Source of the DNA: Medicago truncatula
Taxonomy: Eukaryota; Streptophyta; Magnoliopsida; Fabales; Fabaceae
Direction of reading: 5' to 3'
Assembly (NCBI RefSeq): GCF_003473485.1
Contig: NC_053042.1
Location: forward strand, 52,477,762 to 52,541,761
Length of the DNA stretch: 64,000 bases
In this document: piece after piece, positions 22,986 to 35,109 of the stretch
Numbering within the stretch: the first letter of the stretch is position 1
Layout of the letters: each line of letters opens with the position of its first letter
Notes under the pieces: model-generated
What the model was told of the DNA's origin: nothing
Databases searched by the model: none
What the model saw: only the letters and a program-made list of their open reading frames with translations
Translations under genes and position numbers: made by a program

Positions 22986-23439
22986 TTTTTCGTTTTTTTT
23001 TTTTTTTTTTTTACTCATCCAATAATCTAATAGAGCATTATCTTGATTAATCTAGCACTTTGAAACTTTCAAATGATATCAGAAGTATCGATTTCAGTCT
23101 ATCAAATAAAAGCAATATATCACATGCACCAAACATTTTCCTAATAAATTTAAGCTACAAGAGATTTTCTTGGTAGCAAATCCACGAGAGTTTTGATGTC
23201 ACTCAACAACGTGTTGTGTTTGTTTGTCGTCTCCTCGGAGTTAATGAATGAAGAAACGCACCGTATGCCTCTCAAAGTCTCAGTCAACAAAAACTACCCA
23301 AATCAAATTATCACCTAAAAAACAAAAACAAAAACAAAAACAAAACAATTGCGTGGTCAAATATCATTTCAGTGAAAAGGAAAAGAATAAAAGCGCGAGG
23401 GTGGGTGTAGTAAGTAAAAACAAACAACACCACCATACC

Positions 23440-26400
23440 ATGATGAAGTCTCTATCTCTATTCGCGTTTTTCTGTATAATTTCCGTCGCCGCAGCCTCCA
23501 CCGCTTATCCCTCCGTCCCCGGCCTTGACTCCGGCGACTGTGGCCTCACCGGCGATGAAACTCTTCTCGTTCCTCCACGACGTGAAGTCTACGATGCCGG
23601 ACGAATATTCGATATTTCCCACAAGTACACCCCTGAGTTGCCGGTTTGGGAGTCGAAGGAAGGTTTAGCAAACTTCTTGTGGCTTGCTGTTAGCATGAAG
23701 AATGGCTCACGCGCTAACGGCTCCGCTATGCAGATTGGTGCTCATACTGGCACTCATGTTGATGCACCCGGTCATTTCTATGATAATTACTTTGATGCTG
23801 GATTTGATGTTGATTCCCTTGATTTGCGTCTCCTCAATGGTATAACATCCTTCTTCATTTCAATACTCTTTGCAACAATCATAGTAGTATTATGGTCCTG
23901 TTTGGATAAACAACTTCCTTATCATAACAAGTGCTTATGTATAGGCTATTTTTATAATAAGCTCAAAACAACTTATGAACATGTTATAAGTTGTTGTTTT
24001 CATGAGTCAAAGAGTCTCACAAGTGCTTATTCTGAGAGATATGCTCAAATAAACCGATCCTCAACAATAATTTTAATTATTATTAGTAGTATTCGTTATT
24101 ATTTTGTTTTCCTATTTCATTTTCATATTTGGAATACATTGATCGTTGATTATAAGTCAGTTAGATGTTGACAAATGACAACTGATACACCAATTGTTCT
24201 GTTCACAGGTCTTACCCTTTTGGTTGATGTTCCACGGGACACCAACATTACTGGTATGTGCAACTGATGCTCTTATTTAAATAATTTAATTTGCTGAATT
24301 GCTGCATAGTTTAGTTTCTCAATCTCTCACCCGTGTGAATGTTAAGGCTCTGTTTGCCAAGACCAGTTTCTGAGCTTATACTGGATGACATATAACTTAT
24401 AAGCTCATATGACCAAAATGGACCTGTTTGGTAACAATTTTTTTCTCATGAGCTTATAGCTTTTTTTGATAACCTACTTCAAGTAGCATTTGAGCTTATA
24501 ACTTATCATTTTTCTTTTCTTCAATTTTACTCTTGTTATCTTAATTGAGTTTTTTTTTTAAAAAAAAATATTAATTAGCCAATCTTTTTGCGTCATTTCA
24601 TACTTAGTTCAACTGCTAATTTTACATAACACTACAAATTCAATCCCTAGCGTATCAGCCATCTGTTATAAGTTCATTCGCTATTAGCTATCTTATCGGC
24701 TATCCACTACTTTTTACCAAACACCTAAATACTCCCAAATAATAAATGTGATAGAAAATTTTAAAATTTCTTAGAAGTTTGAAGTGCTGCTCTCAAGCAT
24801 GAAATTTCGTGAATACTCTGCTTTCCCATTTACAAACTGTTTTCTGAGCCTTTTCATTTTGAAGTTCTGTTATGAAAATGCAAACTTATCCCCATTACCA
24901 GTGGTAATATTTAATTAAAATATTTAAAAATACATCTTTTTTCAGCTGAAGTTATGAAGTCCTTGAATATCCCTAAAGGTGTAAACCGTGTGCTCTTCAG
25001 AACATTAAATACTGACAGGTAAGTTGTATAAGTTACATGTGTCACGACTCATGCGGAAGCATCTTCTTTTTGTTTTTTTTTTTTTTTTCTTCCAGAAAAG
25101 AAGCTAGTTTTAAGATATTTTTTCAAGGCAGCTTCATTGTTCTTGCATATGCACATAATGTGTTTTGTATTACATTCATATACTTCTATCTTTTGGCAAC
25201 TGTTTATCACCGAGTTTCAATTTTTGGGTTGCACCTTCTGAGTCATTGCAATTTGAACATGGACTGTTAGCCGGCACATAAGCAATAGTTGCTTCTTCAT
25301 TTTATCTTTGAGGTTTAAGAGGATAAACCATTGGGCGATGGACAAGGGGTGGGCGGTAGGCAGAGGTTATACTTAAGAACACAATTTGCTAAGTACCAAT
25401 GATATATTATTCTCATCTGGAGCTTGGAAATGAGATTATAGCTATTGATTTCAAAACAAATTTTGTAAGATGATAATTTTTTTTTTATAGTTAATATTTA
25501 ATGCATAAAAGGATCAGAAAAGATCCATGGCTCTAACGAGGGAACTTTATGGGCGAAAATGAACGTCACATGACATAAATTTAGAAGCAAAAAAATAGGA
25601 GATTCCGAAGTTGCTCTCTAGTTTTTGCAGTTTTGTGAATGCAATTTACCAAACTTTAAGGTGTGTTTGGATGGGGAAGATTGGAGGTGATGAGAGGCAG
25701 GGGAAGGTTATTAATTAAAAGAGTTACTATTTAAGTGAAAAGGTTTATAGGTAGTTCTTCTCCTTCATTTTACTACAACATAAACTTGAGGTGTTTGATT
25801 TGATTTTGCTATTTAAACCTCAATGATTCATATGTCAGTATATATTACTATAACCTTGTAATTTCAACCTTTAGCTTAGTGATATGTATTTGTTTATTAG
25901 AAGTTACAAATGACTTATAGGCAATTTTTTTGTTGAAATGTTAGGCGGCTTATGTTTAAGAAGGAATTTGACACAAGCTATGTTGGATTTATGGAGGATG
26001 GTGCAAAATGGCTGGTGGAGAACACTGACATCAAACTTGTTGGTAAGATAGAAATCACTGTGTATGATTCGGGTTGCTTCCTATTTTTTTTTCTTCTCCC
26101 GTGTCTTTATTTACTCAAATAATTGGTATCCACCCATAGTTTGCATTCTTAATTTTATTCAGTCATATTTCTCTTTCAAATCAGTCTTCTCCACCTAATA
26201 ATGTGGGGTCATTAACTTATATACACCGCATTGCGCACTCCAAATTCTGACCATTTCTTCTGCGTTGACTTGGTCTATCTTGTAATTTTTTCCGGCTCAT
26301 TTTTTTGGATGAAAAGGAAGGGGCAAAGCCCTCTCTACGAAATTAAAAATTAGGTCCATGAAAGACTAAGCCGAGTACACATCTTCCAAGTGGAAGTTCC

Positions 26401-28672
26401 AAACAAAGAAAGACATTGCATAAAAAATACAACAATTATCATCTAAAGATAGAACATGTTTTGCTGAACTGTTTGCAGGCCCATTTGCTCATGGGACATA
26501 GGGCCCATTTGGATTGGCTTATTTTTGAGCTTATGCAAATAAATGAGCTTTAATGTATTATTCATAAGCTTGTCAAGGTAGTTTATGAAAAAACAGCTTA
26601 TGAAGATACATTTTTTGTTAGTGAGAACTTATGAATTAACATAAAAGCTTATTTATTTGCATAAGCTATTTTTCATAAGCTAAAAAATAAGCCAATCCAA
26701 ACCGGCCCATAGTTGAAGTGAACGGCATCTATATTCTTGGCTATTTAAAGAATTCTCGCTACCAAAACAGAACGGGTGTAACACAGGACATTTAATGCAG
26801 CCTTCATTTGGCTTAGCCTACTTGGTTATTTCCTTTGTTGACCTTTGAGGCTTCCTAGCAAAAATAAGAATAATTGATTCATCTCTAGAATTCCTAGTAT
26901 CCTCGATTAGATATTGGGTCTGAATCATGACTTGGAGGAGAGAGTGGGCTTTGTCTTTCAAAACTAATTCATTCCTAGCACACCAAAACTTGTCCAAAAT
27001 AACAGCAAAATACATGGTCCAGCTACTAGAAAAACTAGAATTCGAAAAGTCATTTAGATTACACCAGAGCCATTCCCTAGTGTCGGTTCCAATGAGGTTT
27101 GAATCAATATCAATTTGCCTGAAAAGCCTCCAAATCTGCAAAACTTGGCTGCAGTCCCTAAAAAAAGCATGCAAACAGTTTCCAAAACTAATTTTGCAGC
27201 GCAGACAAAGATCACTCTCTGTCATCTCACAATACTTCCTACAGATCTTCCACAGAAGCAATGTGATTCTCTCTGGGCCCTTCCACAGTTGGTATTACTC
27301 AACTGTTTTATGCTTTTCACATATAATATCAAATGTCAAATATTTTTAGTGCCGCTTGTGGCAATGCATGATTATCACAGACACATTTGTTTTATTTTTT
27401 TTGTATTTTCATTATATTTTTTTCCACAATTTGTTAAGGTGTGATTCAAACCCATATCCACCGGCAAACCATTCCTGCATTGTGTGCAAAATATTTCTAC
27501 TATTATTATTATATATGTTCCTTAACTATTTAGCCCCTCATTAAGATCAGCCAAGCTCTGCCACTTGTCAATACCTATTTAAAATTTACGTTTTAATATC
27601 TTGTACAATGGAACAACTTCAGCGGAAACCTTAGTCATATTTCTGCTTCTGTCTTTTCCTAGTGGAAGCCATTTTTGCGCTAATGCAATTTCCGGTGTTG
27701 TAATTGGTAGGAGTTGATTACTTATCTGCCGCGGCTTATGTTAACTCGGTAGAGTCTCATCTTGTTTTTTTGGAAAGCAGGGTAAGAAAGTTTTGTCCTC
27801 TGTTGGTAGTTTATGCATATTTTACTCCTTCGTTATGCAATTAATTGTTCGTACTTTTTGAGTTGAAAAAACTATAAATAAAATAGAATATGCAAATAGG
27901 ATCTTGTTGGATGAAATATACTAGTTAATGTCGAAAGTATGGGACTATTCTCTTTTCTTGAACTTTCAAACTTTTAATATTGATAATGGTGGGTTCAATG
28001 CTCAAGTGCAGATTTTGTTACTCCTTATGGCAATAAATTTCATTTGGTGTTTTCAAAATGAGTGATGGCAGTATCAATTAAATGTCCTCTCCTCTATCAT
28101 TTGATGTCTTGTTCAGAGAAATAACTATTTATTTGATCACTTCATACCTTGAGTCGTTAAACTGATGTACTATTCATGTCCACCCGTGACCACAGACCTA
28201 GTGTCTTGATAATTTATGAAGTTTATGAAAACTTAGATATAACTATCAGCACTGCTAAATTTCTCTATTCATCGTTCTTACTAGAATTTTATAGCTGATA
28301 AGGTTTATCCAGCCTTAATTCGCTCATTTGGGTTCATCTGTTGATGAACCAATCAATAGTAGTGGTGCATATGTATGCATTCTATTCTTGGAGGCTGTTG
28401 TCACCATTTGACAAATAATATATAGTTAATCGGAGTGATACTTTCAGTTTTAGAAGAAAGAGAGAGGTTGCTAGAACGTGTCCATTTATTTCCTTGTTTG
28501 AAAACTCATCGATGAGCAATGCACTAACAAAGTTCAAATGCATCAGGAAATCATACTTGTGGAAGGCCTTAAGCTAGATGGCGTCCCAGCAGGATTATAT
28601 TCCCTCAATTGCTTGCCTCTCAGGTTGGTTGGTTCTGAGGCATCACCAATACGATGTATTCTGATCGGATGA
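23440..28672 (+). CDS. Cyclase family (kynurenine formamidase-like) protein, copy 1
   Basis: Six exons (23440-23839, 24209-24253, 24946-25018, 25945-26042, 27711-27781, 28547-28672) join in frame to 270 codons plus stop, all GT..AG. The start [11 protein letters not shown] begins a signal peptide of about 20 residues, so the protein should enter the secretory path. Residues 102-112 are [11 protein letters not shown], the metal-binding signature of the cyclase/kynurenine formamidase family (PF04199). Conserved [21 protein letters not shown] and LFRTLNTDR follow. It matches Arabidopsis CYCLASE1 (At4g34180), an extracellular protein linked to cell-death and stress control; the enzymatic substrate in plants is not settled. 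A second copy lies 8 kb downstream with the same intron positions. An in-frame ATG at 23248 exists but would mask the signal peptide. Confidence 0.92.
24346..24726. mobile_element. MITE-like insertion in cyclase-1 intron 2
   Basis: The left end GGCTCTGTTTGCCAAGACC is loosely complementary to the right end TTTTTACCAAACACC. Between them AGCTTATA-type motifs repeat in both orientations. The ends and interior look like a degraded hAT or Harbinger MITE. No clear TSD was found. Confidence 0.45.
26300..27290 (-). pseudogene. LINE 3' remnant (zf-RVT region) in cyclase-1 intron 4
   Basis: On the minus strand, 26818-27261 stays open and reads like the zinc-binding domain that follows plant LINE reverse transcriptases: [20 protein letters not shown] gives a Cys-Cys-His-Cys pattern, and the Trp-rich segment WRLFRQ follows. 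The text at 26300-26420 (GGGGCAAAGCCC) resembles LINE 3' sequence, and the MITE at 26501 interrupts it. No complete reverse transcriptase is present. Confidence 0.6.
26501..26708. mobile_element. MITE, 208 bp, in cyclase-1 intron 4
   Basis: The ends GGGCCCATTTGGATTGGCTT and AAGCCAATCCAAACCGGCCC are inverted copies. The interior repeats GCTTATTTATTTGCATAAGC-type inverted motifs. ATA occurs directly outside both ends and could be a 3-bp TSD of the PIF/Harbinger type, but 3 bp is weak evidence. Confidence 0.7.
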
Positions 28673-30590
28673 TGAAGTCCACTGAGTTGCACGGTATGAT
28701 CATATTTATGTTATCAACCCCCAATTCTTTGAGTCTCGTCGTTCATTTGCATCATCCTGATCCTTGTCATATCAAATTTTGAAACAGCGGTAAAAGGGTG
28801 AAATGGCCGCACGATGCAACGTAGCCCGAAGATAGCCAAAGGTATCGACAAGGAGCTTTTTGATGCAAACCAAACCAATATTAATATCTTGAATGATAGT
28901 TTTAACTCTCTTTTACGGGCTTATTGTTGTGATATTATTGCTGGGACCACGTTTGCTTCCCATGTCCTTGTGCACTATTTGAACTTGTAGACCTGTGCGC
29001 ATAAATTCCCTTAAGCTATTGACGCAATAATTCTCTCTTGTAAGCGTTATACAAACATTTATACTGTATATAAGGGAATAATTCTTCTTCCAACTATGCT
29101 GTTCTTTTAAGCTATTGACGCAATAATTCTTCTTCCAACTATGCTCTTCTTTTAAATTATTGCATTTACAATTTTATCCTTTTTATAATATTATTTAAAT
29201 GACATTGAAATATGAATACATTTACTACTATAGGAACAATATTAGACTTTATCAAAACTTTATACATTACAATATTATTTAAATCTGATTGAAATAGGAA
29301 AACTTTCACTACAAAACTTTATACACCAAGGTAAAGAGATAAACTAGTTACTACATGTAGTTCCCTTTCAAACTTTCAAATCACACAAACCAAAGAATAA
29401 AGAAATGTTTCCAATAGATTGGCAATAGCAAAAACATTTACAAAATTATGAATTCCATGAGTTCCATTTTCATGAATGGAACAATAGATTGAGGAATCAA
29501 GCTCGAAAGGCAAGTAGAAAATAATCCAAGATAATCACTTATTCTTCATGCCTTTAATCCTATGTACATTTTTCGTTTTTCTTTGTTATACACACTCTTC
29601 TTGGATTTGTCTCTCCTTTTTCTTTTCGCTATGGAATCTCTTTGCGGTGTTAGTAAAGCCAAATAAACTTCACGACTTCATATAAAGTTGGTCCATTTTA
29701 ATTTTACTCACCAGTTGGATCAACATTATACAAAAATATATGTATATTTTGTTTAAACAACTTATCATGATGCCAATTACAGTGTTGCTCTGCCACTGTG
29801 AATTTCAAGCCAAAATGGGTTCACTACTTTGCTGGTTAAAAAGTTGCACGCTAGTAAAAAAACTCTTGCGAACTATTTTGAAACACCAAATAGTTAGAAG
29901 CCAGGGCTAAACTACAGTGGCTATTTTGAGGTTTCAAGGAATTAACGTAAAAATTTATTTATTTTCAACTCAAAAATAAGTCAATCCATGTAGCATCATG
30001 TTTAATTGTTTTAGTGCATTCTTTTTATCTTGTCAACTCTTTGTTTTGTCTTTCTATTCATTGCATGCAGTGAATAAATTTTGTTAATATATCTTATCTT
30101 GTGGCTGTTTAACAAAAAAAAAACTTTAAAAAATTATAAAAGGAAAACTGAATAAAAAAAATTTAGAGGGAAAAACTGAACAACTAAAAACTTATTTAAA
30201 ATATAAATTATCGAAAAATGTTAAACAGTTATGAACGGTAGACAGGAGTGTTGGATGCATCTTTGCAGGAAATTCTTTTGATATTTTTCTTTTTTCAATT
30301 AAGTAACTGCTAGATTTCAAGTGTTAATTTTGTCAGTATTGTTATTCAATCAGAAAAAAATCATAGTGATCTGCAAGAGATTAAATTACAAACCCGTATG
30401 CATATATTTTCCATAAACAGTAAAAAGTTAATTTCATCTTCTCCACTAAAAGGGCTTGCAGCAACTCTCGTCGCTGATGCTGCTGAATATTCCAAAAAGG
30501 AGCCCAATGACAACAGAATGGATGATTTTGGGGCTCCTTCAACAAAAACCACTTTGCTGACTTTAATGGTCATGTGTCTTGATGTTGTAA
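28673..30590. other. Intergenic DNA downstream of cyclase 1
   Basis: No gene is supported. The segment carries a 45-bp tandem duplication at about 29077-29160 (AATTCTTCTTCCAACTATGC). A third, partial copy of its linker TTAAGCTATTGACGCAATAA occurs at about 29012. The remainder is AT-rich and without recognisable element ends. Confidence 0.5.
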
Positions 30591-31111
30591 CTACATCCTG
30601 CATCTGTAGAAATCCAGCATTTCTTCCTCCAAAGGATGGGTCTTGCCTTTTATGACTAGGCAATGCAAAGGTGCTCCAAAATCAATCAACTGTAACTGCT
30701 TCATTGTTCCGGCTACTACCTTCTGATCTTCACTTCCAATCCGAGCAAACCCAACACACTCAGTATCTTCAGAGTAGGCTGCAAGGCAGTGTGAGATGAT
30801 ATTATTGATTTGATCGATATGATTCGTGTGAGAAAAAAATATATGAAACAATTATCACAGTGAAAATTGTCTTCTCATCAAATAGATAATATTGTAAGAA
30901 AACGCATTGGTTCCCCTTTTTCTTTCTTTCTGGAGGAACTTCCATTGTTCAATATCGTAGTTTTTTTTAAAAAAAAAAACTAAAGATGTGCTTATTACGG
31001 TAAATTTCTGACAGAAAAGGAAAAATCCATATCAAATTTCAATTATGTATACATGAATATATTAGTACAATCAGGAAAAGCATAATCCATTTCCTGCACA
31101 CAACAAAATGG

Positions 31112-31192
31112 GTAGCACTTGGGTGACATAGAGTTGGGTGACATTGGCCAATCACAATGTCACAATGCTTGGGTGACATAGAGTTGGGGTGT
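31112..31192. repeat. Direct repeat of a TTGGGTGACATAGAGTTGGG unit
   Basis: The phrase occurs at about 31118 and again at about 31168, separated by a short stretch that contains ACATTG and its complement. Related wording (TTGGGTGCCATAG) forms the ends of the MITE at about 50633. This is probably the decayed end of the same family. Confidence 0.55.
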
Positions 31193-32329
31193 TACTAAGA
31201 AAACTAATACTAAAAAAGTCCAAACTGAACCAATTAAAGACATACACGAGTAACATCAATTTTATAAGGTATTAATTACTTGTTTTATCAATTATCACTT
31301 CAAAATGAGGATATCATACAGTGCCATGTAGCATAAGGAAAATAAGATCTCTTTTCTAATGCTGCATAATTCATAGTGAAGTTGTCTTGATTTTGCTAGT
31401 TTTTGAGCAAGCAAGAAGTTGTGAATTTTCTCCTCGACCTTTTGTGGTTTGCACTGAATGAAAGGAACAAACAAATATGTACTTGAAAAAAAAAAAATCA
31501 ATGCAGACTCTGAGTGAGAATATATGATGCAAAGAGAACGATTGTATCATGTCTTTTTACTTTCTCATACATTTACTCTATGAATGGAAAACAACTTAAC
31601 AAGTGCGTATGTATTAAATCGATAGAGAAGGTTAATAAGTAAGGATAAGTCAGTTGTATTAGAAAGGAAGGAGTAACATTAACTAAGATATATGGTCAGT
31701 GTGTGATTAGCTTATTAAGTTAAGCCAAGCGATACTTGATCACACGTTAACCAAAGAAAGTAACACTTAAATACTTATTTTCAGAAATCTTATCGATCTT
31801 GTATCGGTGAACAAGTAGAGCGATGTTTGAAACTTCAAAGAGTATGGCGTTTTAAGACAAAGGCAAAATCAGGAAGGTAGAGAAAGGGATCATGCATGGT
31901 TAAAAAATCAATTAATGGACAGAATAATAATATGGCCATGATTTGTCAAAAAATAACATGTGGGTATGGCATATAAAATCAATGAGTTTTAAATAAGACA
32001 AGTGAATATGGAAATACTGACCTCTTATTGTATTTCTTCTATTACCGTAGAAGGTGATACATATAAAGTTTGTGTTATTGTGCTGCAACAACCGAAGAAT
32101 ATTATTGACTGAAAACAAACTAAGCAACTCTCTTATTTCTACCAACCTGACCATCTATCTGATAACATGATGTATTATAACCAAAAATGTTTATTCTCAC
32201 AATACAACAGGTATTTTGATCAAAGAGGACAAGTTTCTCCTTTTTTGCATTGGAAGCCTAAGTCCTTAATTAATATGCACAAATAAAAAGAAACAAATCT
32301 TCAACTAGTATACTGAACAGCATTGTAGG

Positions 32330-32510
32330 AAAGAGAATGACCATTAGTACCCTCTCCAAAGAACCAAGATTCCCCTGATCTATAGCGCACAGCATTGTAG
32401 AATTTTAACAAATCGCTATAACGGAGAGGAATAAATTAAGTGTCAGTGTTGTTAAATAGTGGCTATAGTGCATAGCATTCTACTGTGTTTTAGCACTACA
32501 TGATCAGACT
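32330..32510. repeat. Repeat fragment with GTGGCTATAGTGCATAGC motif
   Basis: The stretch contains GTTGTTAAATAGTGGCTATA at about 32447 and partial inverted matches (AGCGCACAGCATTGTAGAAT) near 32383. A related phrase family (GCGGCCGCTATAGTGGCACC) appears at about 38870. I take both as pieces of one legume repeat family. They sit in the region where DPH5 exons are missing. Confidence 0.45.
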
Positions 32511-33334
32511 GTTGCCTTGAAGATGTAATTATTATTCCAGATTCAATGCATTTTCTTGTGATAAAATTTAAATCTATTAAGCATTAGTTGATAATTAAGA
32601 ATAGCAGAAAGTGTGTGAAGTCCCAAAATTCGATTTTGTTGAATCTTTTGATAGAAGCTATCAGGTTTCCATGTCTGAGTAAAAAAAGGTATTGAAACAG
32701 TCTCCCCATAACGATATAGCTGCAAACCACAAATCCCAATTGCATTCAAAACAGATGCATTGTGCACTATTTTGACTTCAATTCCCATTTTCTTTGCTCG
32801 AACAACAAGAACAGTGTGAGTAGTAGCCCTGGGAAGAATATACAGAAATAAGAAACTGAAGCAAAACAATTAAAGGAGGGTGATATAGCATACATACATA
32901 CACAACAACAAGGAAAGCAACATGAGAAAGATGAGCTTGAGATAGAATAACATCAACTTTTTCTTCAACCATTTCTCTATCGGCAAGTGTAATGGGTTTA
33001 CCATATAGTTTTTCTAAGTTGGAGAGGCCTTTTGAAGAGAGGCCGAAGGAGAGGAGGGAAGTGTAAGCTTCCATGTAAACTTTGTCGCATTTATGAATAG
33101 CTTGTAAACCTTTGAGAGTGATATCTTGCTCGTTGCCCAATCCTAAACCAATTATGTATAACATTTTTCTACTGAACTATCAAATCAAATGAATTGCAAT
33201 GGAGAAGAAGAGCTTACTGTCGCAGCGCAGAGAGAGAGGTAATGACACAGCCTGCGGGGAGAGTTTGCTGGCGAGGTTACTGCTCTGAGAGAAGTATACA
33301 GAGTTGTTGTGATTAAAAATAAATAAATCAAAAT

Positions 33335-33610
33335 TAGTAGATTTTTGACTCCTATCGTTTCAAAAGTTGTGATTTTGGTCCCCTAATTAATTAAAATACA
33401 AAACAGCCCCTATGTATTGGATCTCTGGCCCCCAAAACTACTTTTAACTTAGTTTTCGCTGACGTGGCACCTCACTTAAGGAATGTGGGTGCCACGTCAG
33501 CGAAAACTAAGTCAAAAATGGCCTTGGGGGCCAAAATTGCCAAAGATCTAATACATAGTGGTTTGTTTTGTATTTTAATTAGTTAGGGGTCAAAAGTGCA
33601 ATTAAACCAA
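33335..33610. mobile_element. Inverted-repeat element with GTGCCACGTCAGCG hairpin core
   Basis: GGTCCCCTAATTAATTAAAA on the left is the complement of TTTTAATTAGTTAGGGGTC on the right. The centre is a strong hairpin: CGCTGACGTGGCACC against GGTGCCACGTCAGCG. It lies just upstream of the DPH5-like start codon. No TSD was established. Confidence 0.65.
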
Positions 33611-34185
33611 AAATTAATGATTAATTAACTGATCATTTTTTTATCTATGCAATTAATTGGTCGATATCGATTAAGGAAGCAAAATGTAAACATTTTATGA
33701 TTTTAATTTATGGAATTTAAGTGATATATTTTTATCGATGTACAATTATTTTCAAACACGTGAAAAACTGAAAATCATTATGGTTCTCGGTCTTCACTAT
33801 CAGTTTCATTGACCACACCTCCTTCCTCGACACAACCCATCATTGTCGTCATGTATACTCAATTGTTTTATCACGCAACAACACCTGCCGATCTTGAATT
33901 TTTTTTTTTTCTGACCCACTTTTCAAAAAAAAAATTCAGTCTGACCCCTTTTGAAATTTTTTTCCAAAATGACCCACTTTTGTTTTTTTTGTCTTTTAGT
34001 GGCGTTCCCGCCACCTGAAACGGCAGGACTGCCTGCCGGTCTGACACATGTCACATCGTGACTGGTCAGTTTTTTTTTTTTTTTTTTTGTCATTCCCGCC
34101 ATTTGAAATGGGTGGGACCGATTTTTTTTTTCGTTTTTGCTTTTTTTAATTTATTTGAGAAAAAATTTCAATTTTACACCCAGGG

Positions 34186-34239
34186 GGAATCAAACCAGGC
34201 GCATATGGGTCATTGCCATTCAGTGTTACCACTAAGCCA
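34186..34239 (-). other. tRNA-like Pol III box module (copy B)
   Basis: On the minus strand, TGGCTTAGTGGTAACA (from 34239) fits the A-box consensus TRGCNNAGTGG, and GGTTTGATTCC (34196-34186) fits the B-box consensus GGTTCGANTCC. The spacing is about 43 bases, as in tRNA genes. It faces copy A in the other arm. Confidence 0.6.
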
Positions 34240-35055
34240 ATGTACATTTGATATTAATTTTTCGCATCCAATAATATATATACCATTTTTTAAATCAGTT
34301 TCACACACCACAAACCTTCCAGTTTTTCATTTTTTTTTTTTTAATTGGATAATTTAGGATCTCCGACGAATATATATATATATATATATATATTATTATC
34401 CGACGAAATATATATTTTTCACCGATAAATTATCCGACGAAATGACATATATATTATTTCAAGATATATATATTCAAAATAAAATCTAGATTTTGTTCAT
34501 ATTCGAGTAATTTTTCAAAATAAAATATGAAATTATAAAATCTCCTATATTTTTTTTTGTCAAATAGCCTAGTAGCTAGAGAAATTTACCTTAAAATCTA
34601 AGCTCATGGGGACCCTATATTTTTTTATTTTATAAGACTTATATTAAAAAAAAAAAACTGTTTTTTTTTTTTTGAGGGAACAAAAATGAAAAATTGGATG
34701 ATTCATGCCTCATGGTGTGTGAAACTGATTTAAAAAATGAACAAAATCTAGATTTTATTTTGAATATATATATCTTGAAATAATATATATGTCATTTCGT
34801 CGGATAATTTATCGGTGAAAAATATATATTTCGTCGGATAATAATAATAATATATATATATATAATTTATCGATGAAAAAAATTATTTCGTCGGATAATT
34901 TTTCACCGATAAATTATATATATATTCGTCGGAGATCCTAAATTATCCAATTAAAAAAACAAAAATGAAAAACTGGATGGTTTGTGGTGTGTGAAACTGA
35001 TTTAAAAAATGGTATATATATTATTGGATGCGAAAAATTAACATCAAATGTACAT

Positions 35056-35109
35056 TGGCTTAATGGTAACACTGAATGGCAATGACCCATATGCACCTGG
35101 TTCGATTCT
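35056..35109 (+). other. tRNA-like Pol III box module (copy A)
   Basis: TGGCTTAATGGTAACA (from 35056) matches the A-box and GGTTCGATTCT (35099-35109) matches the B-box, 43 bases apart start to start. The sequence after it (CCTGGGTGCAAA) is shared with the other copies. I could not draw a full cloverleaf, so this is tRNA-like sequence and not a tRNA gene. Confidence 0.6.

Larger units (their letters stand above)
30591..33164 (-). pseudogene. DPH5: Broken diphthine synthase (DPH5) copy
   Basis: Exon 1 (32902-33164) starts MLYIIGLGLG, the SAM-methyltransferase N-terminus of DPH5, and runs to SHVAFLVV. Exon 2 (about 32609-32828) resumes [19 protein letters not shown] and runs to [10 protein letters not shown] last exon (30591-30778) encodes YSEDTECVGFARIGSEDQ to EEEMLDFYRCRM and stop. 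DPH5 makes diphthine methyl ester on elongation factor 2. Two things are wrong. The conserved GDPFG that should join exon 1 to exon 2 is absent, replaced by one Val if the best donor (GTATGT) is used. After HTL the frame turns into unrelated sequence with no donor, and I find no exon for the roughly 50 missing residues in 30779-32608. The intact gene must be elsewhere. The copy lies between the two cyclase genes. Confidence 0.75.
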
